Assembly (NCBI GenBank): GCA_963770535.1
Contig: CAVYPZ010000003.1
Span: forward strand, 3,162,001 to 3,226,000
Source of the DNA: RYN-230 sp963770535
GTDB lineage: Bacteria > Actinomycetota > Actinomycetes > Streptosporangiales > Streptosporangiaceae
Reading direction: 5' to 3'
DNA length: 64,000 nucleotides
This document shows, one piece after another, positions 44,400 through 52,812 of the stretch; the stretch's first letter is position 1; the number at the start of each line of letters is the position of its first letter. The position numbers and the translations under genes are program-made. The notes beneath the pieces are model-generated. The model had not been told where the DNA came from, did no database searches, and saw only the letters and a program-made list of their open reading frames with translations.

Positions 44400-46034
44400 C
44401 CGCGACGGACCCGCGCAGAGTCGAGGATCGAAGCAGGTCCTTCACTCGGGCCTGCTCGCAACTCGCCCGCTAATTCATCGAGCGCCGCTTGCTCGCGTCT
44501 TAGTTTAGATTTACTTGCCTCTGCATCGAATTCAAGGACACCACTACGAGGCAGATCGGCGGGATTACCCCTCGTGATAAATAGAATAAGTTCAGAATTC
44601 TCGACACCCTCAACCTCGCCGAACAATACGCGGCGGCGGCCTACACGAACCAGGCGACTTTCACCAATTTCGATGTCTTCCAGCAACTTCGAGATGCGGA
44701 AGCGAACCCTAGCTCCAGACCGGATAAAGCTGTCAAATCTTACCGGCTTTCCACGCTCATCCTCGACTGCGAACTTGGCCCGGAGCAGCCTACGCCAGGG
44801 AGCAAACGCCTGACTCTGCTCTACTGTCGTCTCCGCGGCGAGGCGCTGCTGATCCCGTTCGGCCACCTGTTCCTGGAGGGCTGCGAGCTCACGGCCAGCT
44901 CGACCTGGATCGGTCGGCATGGTCGCGCGAAAGCGAACCTTCGGTCTAAACCAACTCGTCCTCGCCGATTCCAGCACATGTGATGGCGGCCGCACCGCGC
45001 GTCGGACTTGCAGGATCCCGGGCTGCGTTCGGTGAGGTTGTGTTCGGTACAGAAGTGTTCGTCCTGCGATCTGAAGGTCCGGAGGCATGTCGGTGCGCTG
45101 GTCGAATGCGAAGGCTGCAACCGAGGAAATGTCTTCGGCGAGATAGTCGCCGCCATGCCCTTGAGTCAAGCCGATCAGTTGCTCGACATTCTGTATGACA
45201 ACCGGAGGCACTTGCAAAAAGATTTCTGTCTCTGGCTCTCGGCGTCTCTCTCGCCCGTCTTGCAAATTCGTGAGTTGAGCGAGGACGATGGCAGCGCTTT
45301 CTGGCCTTTCATCGGGATTCGAAGAAGACAAGGCGCAAGCACTTGTGATACGTCGGGCGGAAGATCGAGCTCTTCGAAGGCTGACGCCACGTCCGCGTCG
45401 GACGCCGGCACTCGGCCGCTCATCACCACAATACAGAGCACCGCGAAGGAGTACAGATCATACGCTGGAACAGGTGCAGGTGTACCACGTTCGGGCGGAG
45501 CATAAGGTTCGGTGCCAAGTTGTGCCATGGTCATACCGAGGCTTATCGCTTGAATTAGTCTAGTGGTCCCGAAGTCGGCGACTTTCAAGGATCCATCTCT
45601 GGCTACAAGCACGTTCTCTGGCTTCAAGTCACGATGCACATAACCTGCGGCATGGATGACACTCAGGCCCGAGAGGATATCACGAGCAATGGGCCAGAAA
45701 TCGTCCCAACCTTCGATATTAATATGAGAGAGATGTTCGAAGAGGTCAGTTTCCAGCCATTCAAAAACCAGATAGGGAGCCCCACCGTCTATACGCCCCC
45801 AATCGATCAGGCGCGCAAGGTTCGCGTGGTCGCCAGCGTCTGATATGCATGCAGTTCATTAGACCAGGAAGCGCGAAGAACTCTATCGTCGGCAACATGA
45901 GGTGGGTTGAACAACTTGACGGCGACGAGCCGACTGTCTCGCTCTAGATCAGTACCTTTGTAGAGCTGGGCATGTCCCCCGCGCTGGACCGGCTCAGCTG
46001 GGAGTGCAAACCGCTCTTCTATGATCAGCGGCAT
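44396..46034 (-). pseudogene. mkoA: Ser/Thr protein kinase with C-terminal unknown domain, MkoA kinase part, frameshifted
   Basis: ATG at 46034: RFALPAEPVQRGGHAQLYKGTD...LVAVKLF (glycine loop and Lys). A shift near 45835 leads to NLARLIDWGRIDGGAPYLVFEWLETDLFEHL, then YVHRDLKPENVLVARDGSLKVADFGTTRL (catalytic loop and DFG intact). A second shift near 45320 leads to SSNPDERPESAAIVLAQL and about 290 further residues, partly coiled coil, that end at 44396. With two slips repaired it is a complete eukaryotic-type kinase linked to a helicase, as in the MkoA protein of Mokosh type I. Confidence 0.72.
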
Positions 46035-46445
46035 GCGAACCTGGTGAGATCGCTCGCGACTGGCAACTGGATCTTCCCCTCCACTGCACGGGCACGTAAA
46101 GCTCGTCGATACGTTCGGTATATTCCTATCGCATTGCACCGGAGACTGGTAGATGTTCGACGTGATGTGCAGTCGATCACTCGGGTGAGGCCACATCGAA
46201 GCTCAAGGAAGCGTTGCCGTGACCTTCAATCTCAGTAGCTCGCGCACCAAACTTGAACGCCAGTTCTAGTAATGGAAGCGCGCCCCGAGCAACAGGACGT
46301 ATGGCGACGTTCCCGCGTGCCTCACGAGGAGATGCGTGACGTTACTCTGTGAGCGGTCGCCAAATCACACAGGATCAGTCTGCACTAGATTAGGTCTTCT
46401 CCTGAGCGTCTCCAGTCCTAGCCGCCCAATTGGTGTCGGGCGGGT

Positions 46446-46473
46446 CATGGCTGAAGAGTCGCTCTTAGCCATG
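46446..46473. terminator. Strong hairpin in the gap between Mokosh operon and integrase
   Basis: CATGGCTGAAGAG-TCG-CTCTTAGCCATG: arms of 12-13 bases with one bulged G and a 3-base loop. No poly-T follows, so terminator versus protein-binding site is open. The surrounding 46040-46628 has no convincing gene; the Mokosh promoter should be in 46040-46300. Confidence 0.4.
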
Positions 46474-46628
46474 ATGTTGCGCCCGGTTCGAGACTGGCTC
46501 CCGCGAGGACGGTAGCTCGCTGAGGGTAGGCGTGGTCGTCGCCCGAGGGGTGCTCAGTGCATACTCGGTCGCCGGGTCTGGTGTGATCTGAGCCGTACAT
46601 ACGGGAGGGTACTCAGCAACGCGCTCCC

Positions 46629-47978
46629 TCATACAGCTGACGCTCGGTTCCGCATCTTGGAGAGGGCGTCGAGGGCGGTTTCGTCGGCGTCGGGGAGGGT
46701 GTGGAGGTACTTCTCGGTGGTGCGGAGGCTGCCGTGGCCGAGGCGCTGCTTGACGACCTGGAGGTCGGCGCCGCCGGCGAGGAGCCAGGAGGCGTGTGCG
46801 TGGCGCAGGTCGTGGATCCGCACCCGGCCATCCAGGCCCGCCGACTTCACGGCCGGGTACCAGATGGTGTTGCGGAACCAGTTCGACGGGATGTGCCCGT
46901 CCGTGTCGCGCGCCCGCACTCCGCGTGGGTCGTCCTTGCCGTCCGCGCGGCGGGCGGCCCGGTAGCGGCAGTAGGCGTCCCGGCAGTAATCGCAGCGGCA
47001 GCGGCCGAGGGAGTAGCCGGTCAGCGTGCCGTGCCGGTAGCGGTGCCCGGCCGCGTTCGGCTTGGTGCGGCCCAGGGGCGCGTCCGGGTCGGCTGAGAGG
47101 CGCGGCACCCGCACCCGCGGCGCTTCCTCTTCTGGTGCCTGGAACAGCAGATCGTCGCGGCCCAGGCCGCGCTCCGCGGCGTGCGCCTTCAGCTTGGCGG
47201 TGATCTGGGCGCTGAGCTTGAAGCGCCGGTACTCCTTGTCCTTGGGGTAGGGCTTCACCAGGAAACGGCCGCCATCGGGGTGGAATCTGGGATGGACCTG
47301 CACGACCGCCCGGCTGACCGTCAGCATCCGGGTCGCGAAGTCCAGGTCACGCACCCGCAGCTCGGTCAGCTCGCCCCAGCGCAGGCCGCTCTCGACCGCG
47401 GTCTCCACCAGCAGCTTGGACTGCTCATCCGGCAGGCACTCATACAAGGCAGCGAACTGCTCCGGCGTGATGATCGTGCGCGGCTGGGCCGGGACCGGCG
47501 GGGTCTTGACGCCCTTGCACGGGTGCAGGAACGTCACCTGGTCGTTGAGCGCCGTGGTGAAGACCGCGCTCAGCAGGACGAAGCATTGCCGGATCGTGGG
47601 TGGCTTCACTCCCCCGGCCTTGAGCCTGGCGACCCACTCCCGCACATGCTCGGGCAGGATGTCGATCATCCGCATCGGCCCGAACTCCGGCAGGATGTGC
47701 CGGCGCAGGATGTAGCTGTAGGACTGCCGGGTGGTCGCCTCGACCTCATGGTTCGGCAGCCAGGTCTTCTCGGCGTAGTCGCGGAACGTCTGCCGCCCGC
47801 GGCCGGGCTCGCCTAACTGGCCCTGGGCGACCTTCGACTCCGCCCGCTGCCAGGCCCGGTCCGCCTGCCGCTGCGTGGTGAAGGATCCCGCGGACCGCTG
47901 GCGGCCTTTCAGGTCGCGGTAGAGCGCCGTATAACGGACACTCCCGTCCGACCTAATCCGCTCCCGCGTCGATCCCAC
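46629..47978 (-). CDS. int: Tyrosine site-specific integrase of the element
   Basis: 449 residues from a GTG. It has an N-terminal arm-binding domain (SVRYTALYRDLKGRQRSAGSFTTQRQADRAW), a SAM-like core-binding domain (TFRDYAEKTWLPNHEVEATTRQSYSYILRRHILPEFG), and a catalytic domain with Arg (SGLRWGELTELRVRDLD), HDLRHAHASWLLAGG (His-x-x-Arg), LGHGSLRTTEKYLH (His and nucleophile Tyr). A Cys-rich insert, GRCRCDYCRDAYCRYRAARRADGKDD, splits the catalytic domain and may bind zinc. It ends close to the right att repeat, which it should recombine with the left one. Confidence 0.93.
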   Translation of the reverse strand: MGSTRERIRSDGSVRYTALYRDLKGRQRSAGSFTTQRQADRAWQRAESKVAQGQLGEPGRGRQTFRDYAEKTWLPNHEVEATTRQSYSYILRRHILPEFGPMRMIDILPEHVREWVARLKAGGVKPPTIRQCFVLLSAVFTTALNDQVTFLHPCKGVKTPPVPAQPRTIITPEQFAALYECLPDEQSKLLVETAVESGLRWGELTELRVRDLDFATRMLTVSRAVVQVHPRFHPDGGRFLVKPYPKDKEYRRFKLSAQITAKLKAHAAERGLGRDDLLFQAPEEEAPRVRVPRLSADPDAPLGRTKPNAAGHRYRHGTLTGYSLGRCRCDYCRDAYCRYRAARRADGKDDPRGVRARDTDGHIPSNWFRNTIWYPAVKSAGLDGRVRIHDLRHAHASWLLAGGADLQVVKQRLGHGSLRTTEKYLHTLPDADETALDALSKMRNRASAV

Positions 47979-47991
47979 GGCGACCTCCCGC

Positions 47992-48025
47992 CAAGATCAT
48001 CTGTCAACGGTTTGTCAACAAGACT
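47992..48025. repeat. Putative integrase arm-site repeat upstream of int
   Basis: CAAGATCATCTGTCAACGGTTTGTCAAC... resembles the distal part of both att repeats (21495-21526 and 48231-48262: CAAGATCATTTG...CAGTTTGCCA). It contains TGTCAAC twice with 10-11 base spacing, as expected of arm-type sites. Confidence 0.5.
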
Positions 48026-48139
48026 GCCTGATATCCTCCGGCACACGCCGGTGGCGAGCAACCACGAATGGCACTCTGACCTGGCCTTATATGGCCGAGC
48101 GTACCTCTGGCCAGGAAGAGAATCGAACACAGTTGCGCC

Positions 48140-48267
48140 TTGACACCGAAGAGGTCACTGGTTCAATCCCAGTATCGCCCACCAGTTTGCGCAGGTCAGA
48201 GGCGGGTTCCCGGAGACGGGGACCGGCGTCAAGATCATTTGCCATCAGTTTGCCATCAAGACACGCC
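48140..48267 (+). repeat. Right att repeat (tRNA-Val 3' half plus flank)
   Basis: Direct copy of 21404-21531, offset 26736 bases. As on the left, only the tRNA 3' half from the anticodon loop to ACCA is present. Differences cluster in the TTTGCCATCAGTTTGCCATC part. Confidence 0.88.
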
Positions 48268-48432
48268 GGTGCTTTGCGGCAGGAATTGAACAAGCCCGGC
48301 ACCTGGCGGCACGGAATCGGCCAGTCCCAATGGCCAGATTGCCCCTCCCCGCGACCCGGTGGAGCCGTGCCAGGCGGGACCCGCTCCTGCGAGGTCTGGC
48401 TACAAGCGTAGCTTCACTGCTACACTTGTGTC

Positions 48433-48687
48433 ATGACTGCCATCCCCGCGCGTGATCTCCGCAACCACACCGCGGAGGTTCTGCGCCGAGTGGAAGCCGG
48501 CGAGGAGATCGAGGTCCTCAGGGACAACCGGCCAGTCGCGAGGATCATCCCGCTGTCCCGGCGCCGGCGCTGGCTGCCCGCCGCCGAGATCATGCAGGAA
48601 CTGGCGCGGCTCGGCCCGGACACCACCGGGCTCGCGGAAGAGCTGGGAACAATCCTCACCGAGACGACCGACGATCTTCCTTGGTGA
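48433..48687 (+). CDS. Phd/YefM-type antitoxin
   Basis: 84 residues. TAIPARDLRNHTAEVLRRVEAGEEIEVLRDNRPVARIIPL is the classical Phd/YefM DNA-binding fold. The C-terminal part (EELGTILTETTDDLPW) would wrap the toxin. It ends in TGGTGA, overlapping the start of the PIN toxin. It lies just outside the right att repeat. Confidence 0.9.
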   Translation: MTAIPARDLRNHTAEVLRRVEAGEEIEVLRDNRPVARIIPLSRRRRWLPAAEIMQELARLGPDTTGLAEELGTILTETTDDLPW

Positions 48688-49076
48688 CCATGCAGCGGGC
48701 GCTGGCCGACACCTCAGTGTTCATCGGGCTGGAGACGGCGCGGTTCGATGCGAGCCGGTTCGCCGAGTTCGAGTGGGGCGTCTCCGTGGTGACACTGGGC
48801 GAACTACGGCTGGGCGTGCTGCAGGCACGTGAACCGGAGGCCTCCGCGCGGCGGCTGTCAACGTACCAGCTGGCCCAGCGCTTCGAGCCGCTGGCCGTCG
48901 ATGAGGCGGTCTCTGAGGCCTGGGCATTGCTAGTGTCCCGGTTGCGCGCCGAGGGGCGCAAAGCACCCATCAACGACAGCTGGATCGCCGCCACCGCGAT
49001 CGCGCACGGCGTCCCGATCGTGACCCAGGACTCCGACTATGACGCCATGCCCGGGGTCGAAGTCATCAAGGTCTGA
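48684..49076 (+). CDS. vapC: VapC-like PIN-domain toxin
   Basis: About 130 residues from GTG at 48684. Acidic PIN residues: LADTSVFIGLE, VTLGELRLGVLQAREPE, INDSWIAATAIAHGVPIVTQDSDYDAMPGVEVI. Coupled to the Phd-type antitoxin by a 4-base overlap. A scrambled second copy of its 3' end exists near 57255-57335. Confidence 0.9.
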   Translation: MTMQRALADTSVFIGLETARFDASRFAEFEWGVSVVTLGELRLGVLQAREPEASARRLSTYQLAQRFEPLAVDEAVSEAWALLVSRLRAEGRKAPINDSWIAATAIAHGVPIVTQDSDYDAMPGVEVIKV

Positions 49077-49084
49077 CGCTCTGC

Positions 49085-49423
49085 ATGCTGGCGAGCCCGG
49101 GAAGGCAGGCGGTCTTGAGCGCTCCGCGGCGCGCCGTCACGCTGGAGGAGGTACGGGCTCACCGCGATGCGATCATCCGGCTCGGCCAGCGGTTCGGCGT
49201 GCACAACATCCGGGTCTTCGGCTCGGTGGCCCGCGGCGAGGCAACCCCCGTCAGCGACCTGGATCTGCTGGTCAACGTCGACCGCGGCCATGGCTACTTT
49301 GACATGGCCGGGTTCGCCCTGGGCGTCGAGGACGAACTCGGCGTGATGACCCAGGTAGCCACTCCGGGTGGGCTGAAGCTCCGGATCCGCGACCGCGTGC
49401 TGCGGGAGGCCGTCGCCCTGTGA
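49085..49423 (+). CDS. Minimal nucleotidyltransferase (MntA-like)
   Basis: 112 residues. The motif GSVARGEATPVSDLDLLVNVDRG is the G-S-x-D-x-D signature of AMP-transferring antitoxins. No HepT partner follows directly; instead it trails the vapC gene by 8 bases. It may be an orphan, or serve another toxin. Pieces of it occur again at 57200-57445. Confidence 0.8.
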   Translation: MLASPGRQAVLSAPRRAVTLEEVRAHRDAIIRLGQRFGVHNIRVFGSVARGEATPVSDLDLLVNVDRGHGYFDMAGFALGVEDELGVMTQVATPGGLKLRIRDRVLREAVAL

Positions 49424-49508
49424 GGCGTGACGACGGCGCTGGCGGCTAGAGCCTGCGCGGCCGGATAATCCGGTGCGCCGCCAGGTAGCGCGTGGTTACG
49501 ATGCCGCC

Positions 49509-50186
49509 GTGCCTGAACGGAGTAGAGGCCACCTGGGCATTCCTGACCTGCCCTGGGCGTCACTGTCTCACCGCCAGGTCCTAGCTCACCTGACGGGAGC
49601 GGGCTGGGTGCCCTGCGGGGTGGGCGACTGGGCGGTGGCACTGCGGTCCCCGGCGGGACACATCGCCGTCCGGGTATGCCCGTTTGACCCAGCGTACTGG
49701 GCATTCGTGGACCTGTGCCGCGAATGCGCCGGCAATCGGTGGCTGCCGAAGATCGAACTGACGGCAGACCTGGAAGGCGGTGGTTCGGTCGTCTTCCTGG
49801 AGTTCGTCGTCCCAGTTGACCATCCGGTCGATAAGCAGTTCGCCGAGCAGTGGCGGACCAGGACAGACGATCCGGAGTTCGCAGAGGTAAGCCGGGCAGC
49901 GCGGCGGATCCACGCGGAGTACCAGAAGTCGACGCCCTGGTGGGGCAGGTGCGACCTGGACGACGCGCACATCTACAGCGCCGCTGGCCGACCGGTGCTG
50001 CTAGACGTGTTCTGCATGGCTGGGTCGGACTTGTACCAGGCGATCCTGGAAGACGTCGCCGCAGTGCACCGCCAGATTCCGCGCGAGCGGATGCGCTACG
50101 CGCTGGAGATTCCGTACATCGCCCGGGAGAACAGCGCCGCCGAGATCCTTGCCCTCAGAAAGGCCTGGGCACGCGGCGCCGAATGA
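49509..50186 (+). CDS. Unknown protein, possibly phosphotransferase-fold
   Basis: 225 residues from a GTG (a longer start is at 49473). Blocks: LPWASLSHRQVLAHLTGAGWVPCGVGDWAVALRSPAGHIAVRVCPFDPAYWAFVDLCRECAGNRWLPKIELTADLEGGGSVVFLEFVVPV, and later HAEYQKSTPWWGRCDLDDAHIYSAAGRPVLLDVFCMAG. The order of an N-lobe-like sheet, a hinge and a D-x-x-x-x-x-x-x-G-x-x-x-L-x-D element resembles kinase-like or aminoglycoside-phosphotransferase folds, but catalytic residues are not clear. Confidence 0.55.
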   Translation: MPERSRGHLGIPDLPWASLSHRQVLAHLTGAGWVPCGVGDWAVALRSPAGHIAVRVCPFDPAYWAFVDLCRECAGNRWLPKIELTADLEGGGSVVFLEFVVPVDHPVDKQFAEQWRTRTDDPEFAEVSRAARRIHAEYQKSTPWWGRCDLDDAHIYSAAGRPVLLDVFCMAGSDLYQAILEDVAAVHRQIPRERMRYALEIPYIARENSAAEILALRKAWARGAE

Positions 50187-50195
50187 CTGCGCAAG

Positions 50196-50312
50196 GACGG
50201 GTTCCGGGTGCCTGATGAGCCGGACGAACTCCCGGCCGCTGATGCGGTCGTGGTGGCCCCGGCCACCTTCAACACTATGAACAAGTGGGCAGCCGGGATC
50301 ACCGACACGTAA
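50196..50312 (+). pseudogene. Flavoprotein (DFP/CoaC-like) fragment
   Basis: In frame: GFRVPDEPDELPAADAVVVAPATFNTMNKWAAGITDT then TAA. The block ADAVVVAPATFNTMNKWAAGI is the signature of the HFCD flavoprotein family, but nothing precedes or follows it. It is a 39-codon remnant. It slightly overlaps the end of the preceding unknown gene region. Confidence 0.6.
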
Positions 50313-50411
50313 GGCATGCTGCACCCCCAGCGCCTTTGGTCGATTCAGTGAAGCACGAGTGATACGCGTGCGCTGCTGGGCTCGCGCGTTGGCGTCAGGA
50401 ACGCGTTGGCG

Positions 50412-51190
50412 TCAGGAACGAAGGGTGCGCAGGCCGGTGCAGATTTCGCTGACCAGGATCTCGGGCTGTTCCAGGGCCGCGAAGTGGCCGCCCTTGCCGG
50501 CCTCGCCGTAGTGGATCAGATTGCTGTAGGTGTCTTCGATCCAGCTTCGTGGCAGGCGTGGGATGTCCTTCGGGAAGACGGTCACCGCGACCGGGAGCGT
50601 CAGCTTCGGGCCGGCGAAAGTGGCCGATTTGTTCTCCCAGTAGATGCGGCCGGACGACGCTGTGCTGTTGGTGAACCAGTAGAGGGATATCGCGTCGGGC
50701 ATGTCGTCCCGGCTGAGGGCGTCCTCGGCGAGCCCGTGGTTGTCGGTGTTGGACTGGAACTTGTCGTAGATCCAGGCTGCCTGACCGGCGGGAGAGTCCG
50801 CCAGGGCGAATCCGGCCGTTTCCGGCTTCGTGCCCTGAAGGTGGTTCGCCCCACCGAGATCGCCGGTGTAGAGGGCGAGGGTCTCCACGGCGTGGCGCTG
50901 TTCGGGCGACAGGTGGCGGGTATCTGCGCGGGAAAGGCGTACTGGGTGTTCAGATGAATTCCGAGAAGCCCCTCAGGCTGCATGGCCCCGAGGGCGGTGG
51001 TGAGGACGGCACCCCAATCGCCGCCTTGCGCGGCCCATCTGGTGTAGCCGAGCCGCTTCATCAGCTCTGCCCACGCGCTTGCGATGCGCGATACAGTCCA
51101 CCCGGTCTGCGCAGGCTTCTGGGAGAACCCGAACCCGGGGAGCGACGGGACGACGATCTCATAGCCGAGGCACGCCCGGGGGCGTGTGGC
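50412..51190 (-). pseudogene. Epoxide-hydrolase-like alpha/beta hydrolase, N-terminus lost and frameshifted
   Basis: YEIVVPSLPGFGFSQKPAQTGWTVSRIASAWAELMKRLGYTRWAAQGGDWGAVLTTALGAMQPEGLLGIHLN (nucleophile Asp in GGDWG), a slip near 50910, then ALYTGDLGG...GYALADSPAG-like GFALADSPAGQAAWIYDKFQSNTDN, and a C-terminal AVTVFPKDIPRLPRSWIEDTYSNLIHYGEAGKGGHFAALEQPEILVSEI (catalytic His in GGHF). The N-terminal ~100 residues are missing; homology stops next to the lipoprotein hydrolase gene at 51195. Confidence 0.8.
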
Positions 51191-51194
51191 TGGG

Positions 51195-52514
51195 TCAGCT
51201 TGCAAGGAACTGAACCTGGGGATAGCTCAGCGATGGGCGCGCCAGCAGGCTGCCGCCGCGATGCCGCAGGTGCAGATCGAAGAACGCGCCGATATAGGCA
51301 CGCTCCGCGGCGACAGCGCGGCCGGGATCGATCGTGCCAATGGTCGGGACCACGACCTGACGACCGGCGCCCGGGGGAATGATTCCGGCGGCAACCAGCT
51401 GGCTGAGGAACTCCTCATTGTCGGTGTAGCTGTAATGCCCCGAGTCCTTCAAGGACAGGAACAACCGCCAGCCGGTCAGGTCCGGCCAAAAACCGCGCAA
51501 GGTGAAGTCCTGGTGCGGCCCTACACTATTACTGGTCATAATCATGAACGGCCGGCTGCCCACTCGTTTGGCGACAGCACCAGCGCGGTTGGCCAGCTCC
51601 GTTTGTTGCTCGGGCGTCGGCATGGTGTTGGGAGTAGTGACGAGGATGATGCTGCCGTCGAGGTCGATCCCGGCGCCGATCCTGAGGTCGGCGGCCATGG
51701 CCTCCGCCGCGGTGGCACCGCCCAGCGAGTGACCGAACATGCCGGTCGCGGCCAGGTCCAAAGCCCCGGCCAGGCCCGCGGGCAGCGGGTGATGTTCGGC
51801 GTCGGGGTTGATGCCGGAGTTCACCGCGGCAAGCTGATCGAGCACGAACCGCGTGTCAGCGACCCGGACCGCTCCCGCCTTCACGATGGCTCGGTCATTG
51901 TTCGGATTGTCCGGCTGGCGGCTGACCTCGACCCGGCCACCGGGGAACTCCACTTCGGCGGCCTCATAGGTGTAGTCGGTCGTAACCACGACGTAGCCAC
52001 GGCTGGCAAGGTCAGACACCAGCCCGGTGCCCAGTTCGCGGTCGTCTTCGTACCCGGGCGAGTACAGCACGACCGGATATGGCCGTTCGGACAGATCGAC
52101 CGGTGCCCCCTGCCGGGCACGGGTGACGGGCAGCCGGACACCACCCAGCGGAACCGACGGGGGCGGCGATGGGGTGCTGGTGGGCCCGGTCAGCGGCGCG
52201 GGGATCAGCTGAGTCAAAAACAGCTTGCCCGCCGCCGAGGGTATCCACGGAGCCCAGGGGTAGCGGCCGGTGTCCTTGGCCGGGTACCACACGCTGACCA
52301 TCAGCTCACGCGGCCGCGCACCAGGCAGCCACGGGTCACGCCGGGAGTGATCCACCAGATGCAGCGCCACCGTGCCGACCGGGTAGGGGCCGGTCGGCGG
52401 CGCCAGCGTCAGCTGCAGCCGGTGCGCCGGGGCAGCAGCCGGCCCCGCGCACCCGGTCACCATTACGCCCACCGCCGTAACTCCAGCGCCGAGGAACCCC
52501 CGGCGAGTCAACAT
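51195..52514 (-). CDS. Secreted lipoprotein alpha/beta hydrolase (PAF-acetylhydrolase-like)
   Basis: 439 residues. The twin-arginine signal TRRGFLGAGVTAVGVMVTGC ends in a lipobox Cys, so it is exported folded and lipid-anchored. The nucleophile elbow GMFGHSLGGATAAEAM, the aspartate region GIDLDGS and a late His (KDSGHYSYTD) form the triad. The pattern SVWYPAKD...YPVVLYSPGYEDDRELGTGLVSDLASRGYVVVTTDY is that of PAF-acetylhydrolase/dienelactone-type esterases. Natural substrate unknown. Confidence 0.87.
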   Translation of the reverse strand: MLTRRGFLGAGVTAVGVMVTGCAGPAAAPAHRLQLTLAPPTGPYPVGTVALHLVDHSRRDPWLPGARPRELMVSVWYPAKDTGRYPWAPWIPSAAGKLFLTQLIPAPLTGPTSTPSPPPSVPLGGVRLPVTRARQGAPVDLSERPYPVVLYSPGYEDDRELGTGLVSDLASRGYVVVTTDYTYEAAEVEFPGGRVEVSRQPDNPNNDRAIVKAGAVRVADTRFVLDQLAAVNSGINPDAEHHPLPAGLAGALDLAATGMFGHSLGGATAAEAMAADLRIGAGIDLDGSIILVTTPNTMPTPEQQTELANRAGAVAKRVGSRPFMIMTSNSVGPHQDFTLRGFWPDLTGWRLFLSLKDSGHYSYTDNEEFLSQLVAAGIIPPGAGRQVVVPTIGTIDPGRAVAAERAYIGAFFDLHLRHRGGSLLARPSLSYPQVQFLAS

Positions 52515-52726
52515 GCTTTGCCCGTCCCGGCGCCGGGCCTGCCGTGAACCGACATCGTCGGCCGGTGGCAGCTATCGCCCGTGCCGGTCTGGGTGGCCGG
52601 GGAGCCAGGTTGTGTCACGAGTGCCTCCGATGCTTCGAATGCCGTCCCAGGTCCCGGGACCTCGCCTGAACCGGGGTTCGGGCCACATCTTGCGTGGTCG
52701 TGCTCAGTCATCCGGGTGATCGCTGG

Positions 52727-52766
52727 GTGAGTTTCATGTGAACCGCGGCGCTCACACGAAACTCAC
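52727..52766. promoter_or_regulatory. Imperfect 15-bp inverted repeat upstream of the response regulator
   Basis: GTGAGTTTCATGTGA (52727-52741) and TCACACGAAACTCAC (52752-52766) pair at 14 of 15 positions across a 10-base spacer. The right arm ends 46 bases before the response-regulator start. It is a candidate autoregulatory operator. The interval 52515-52812 holds no gene. Confidence 0.5.
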
Positions 52767-52812
52767 TCATTTCTCATGCACGGCCTTGAGGGCCGTATGC
52801 TGCGATGACGTG

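Larger units (their letters stand above)
21404..48267. mobile_element. 26.7 kb integrative (mobilizable) element between tRNA-Val-derived direct repeats
   Basis: Bounded by direct repeats at 21404-21531 and 48140-48267. It contains a tyrosine integrase at its right end, a decayed relaxase at its left end, regulators typical of actinobacterial integrative elements (XRE, ATP-binding anti-sigma-like, NUDIX), nested insertion sequences, and cargo with markedly lower GC. For example, 31261-31320 is 28/60 GC, whereas flanking genes are above 70%. No FtsK/TraB-like translocase or replication gene is visible, so if it transfers it is probably mobilised by another element. With the relaxase broken it may now be stuck. 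Confidence 0.82.

Noticed and set aside
41059..46034. BREX or DISARM assignment for the kinase/helicase/PLD operon
   Set aside because: No BrxL/PglZ, methyltransferase or DUF1998 gene is present; kinase + SF1 helicase + PLD fits Mokosh better.
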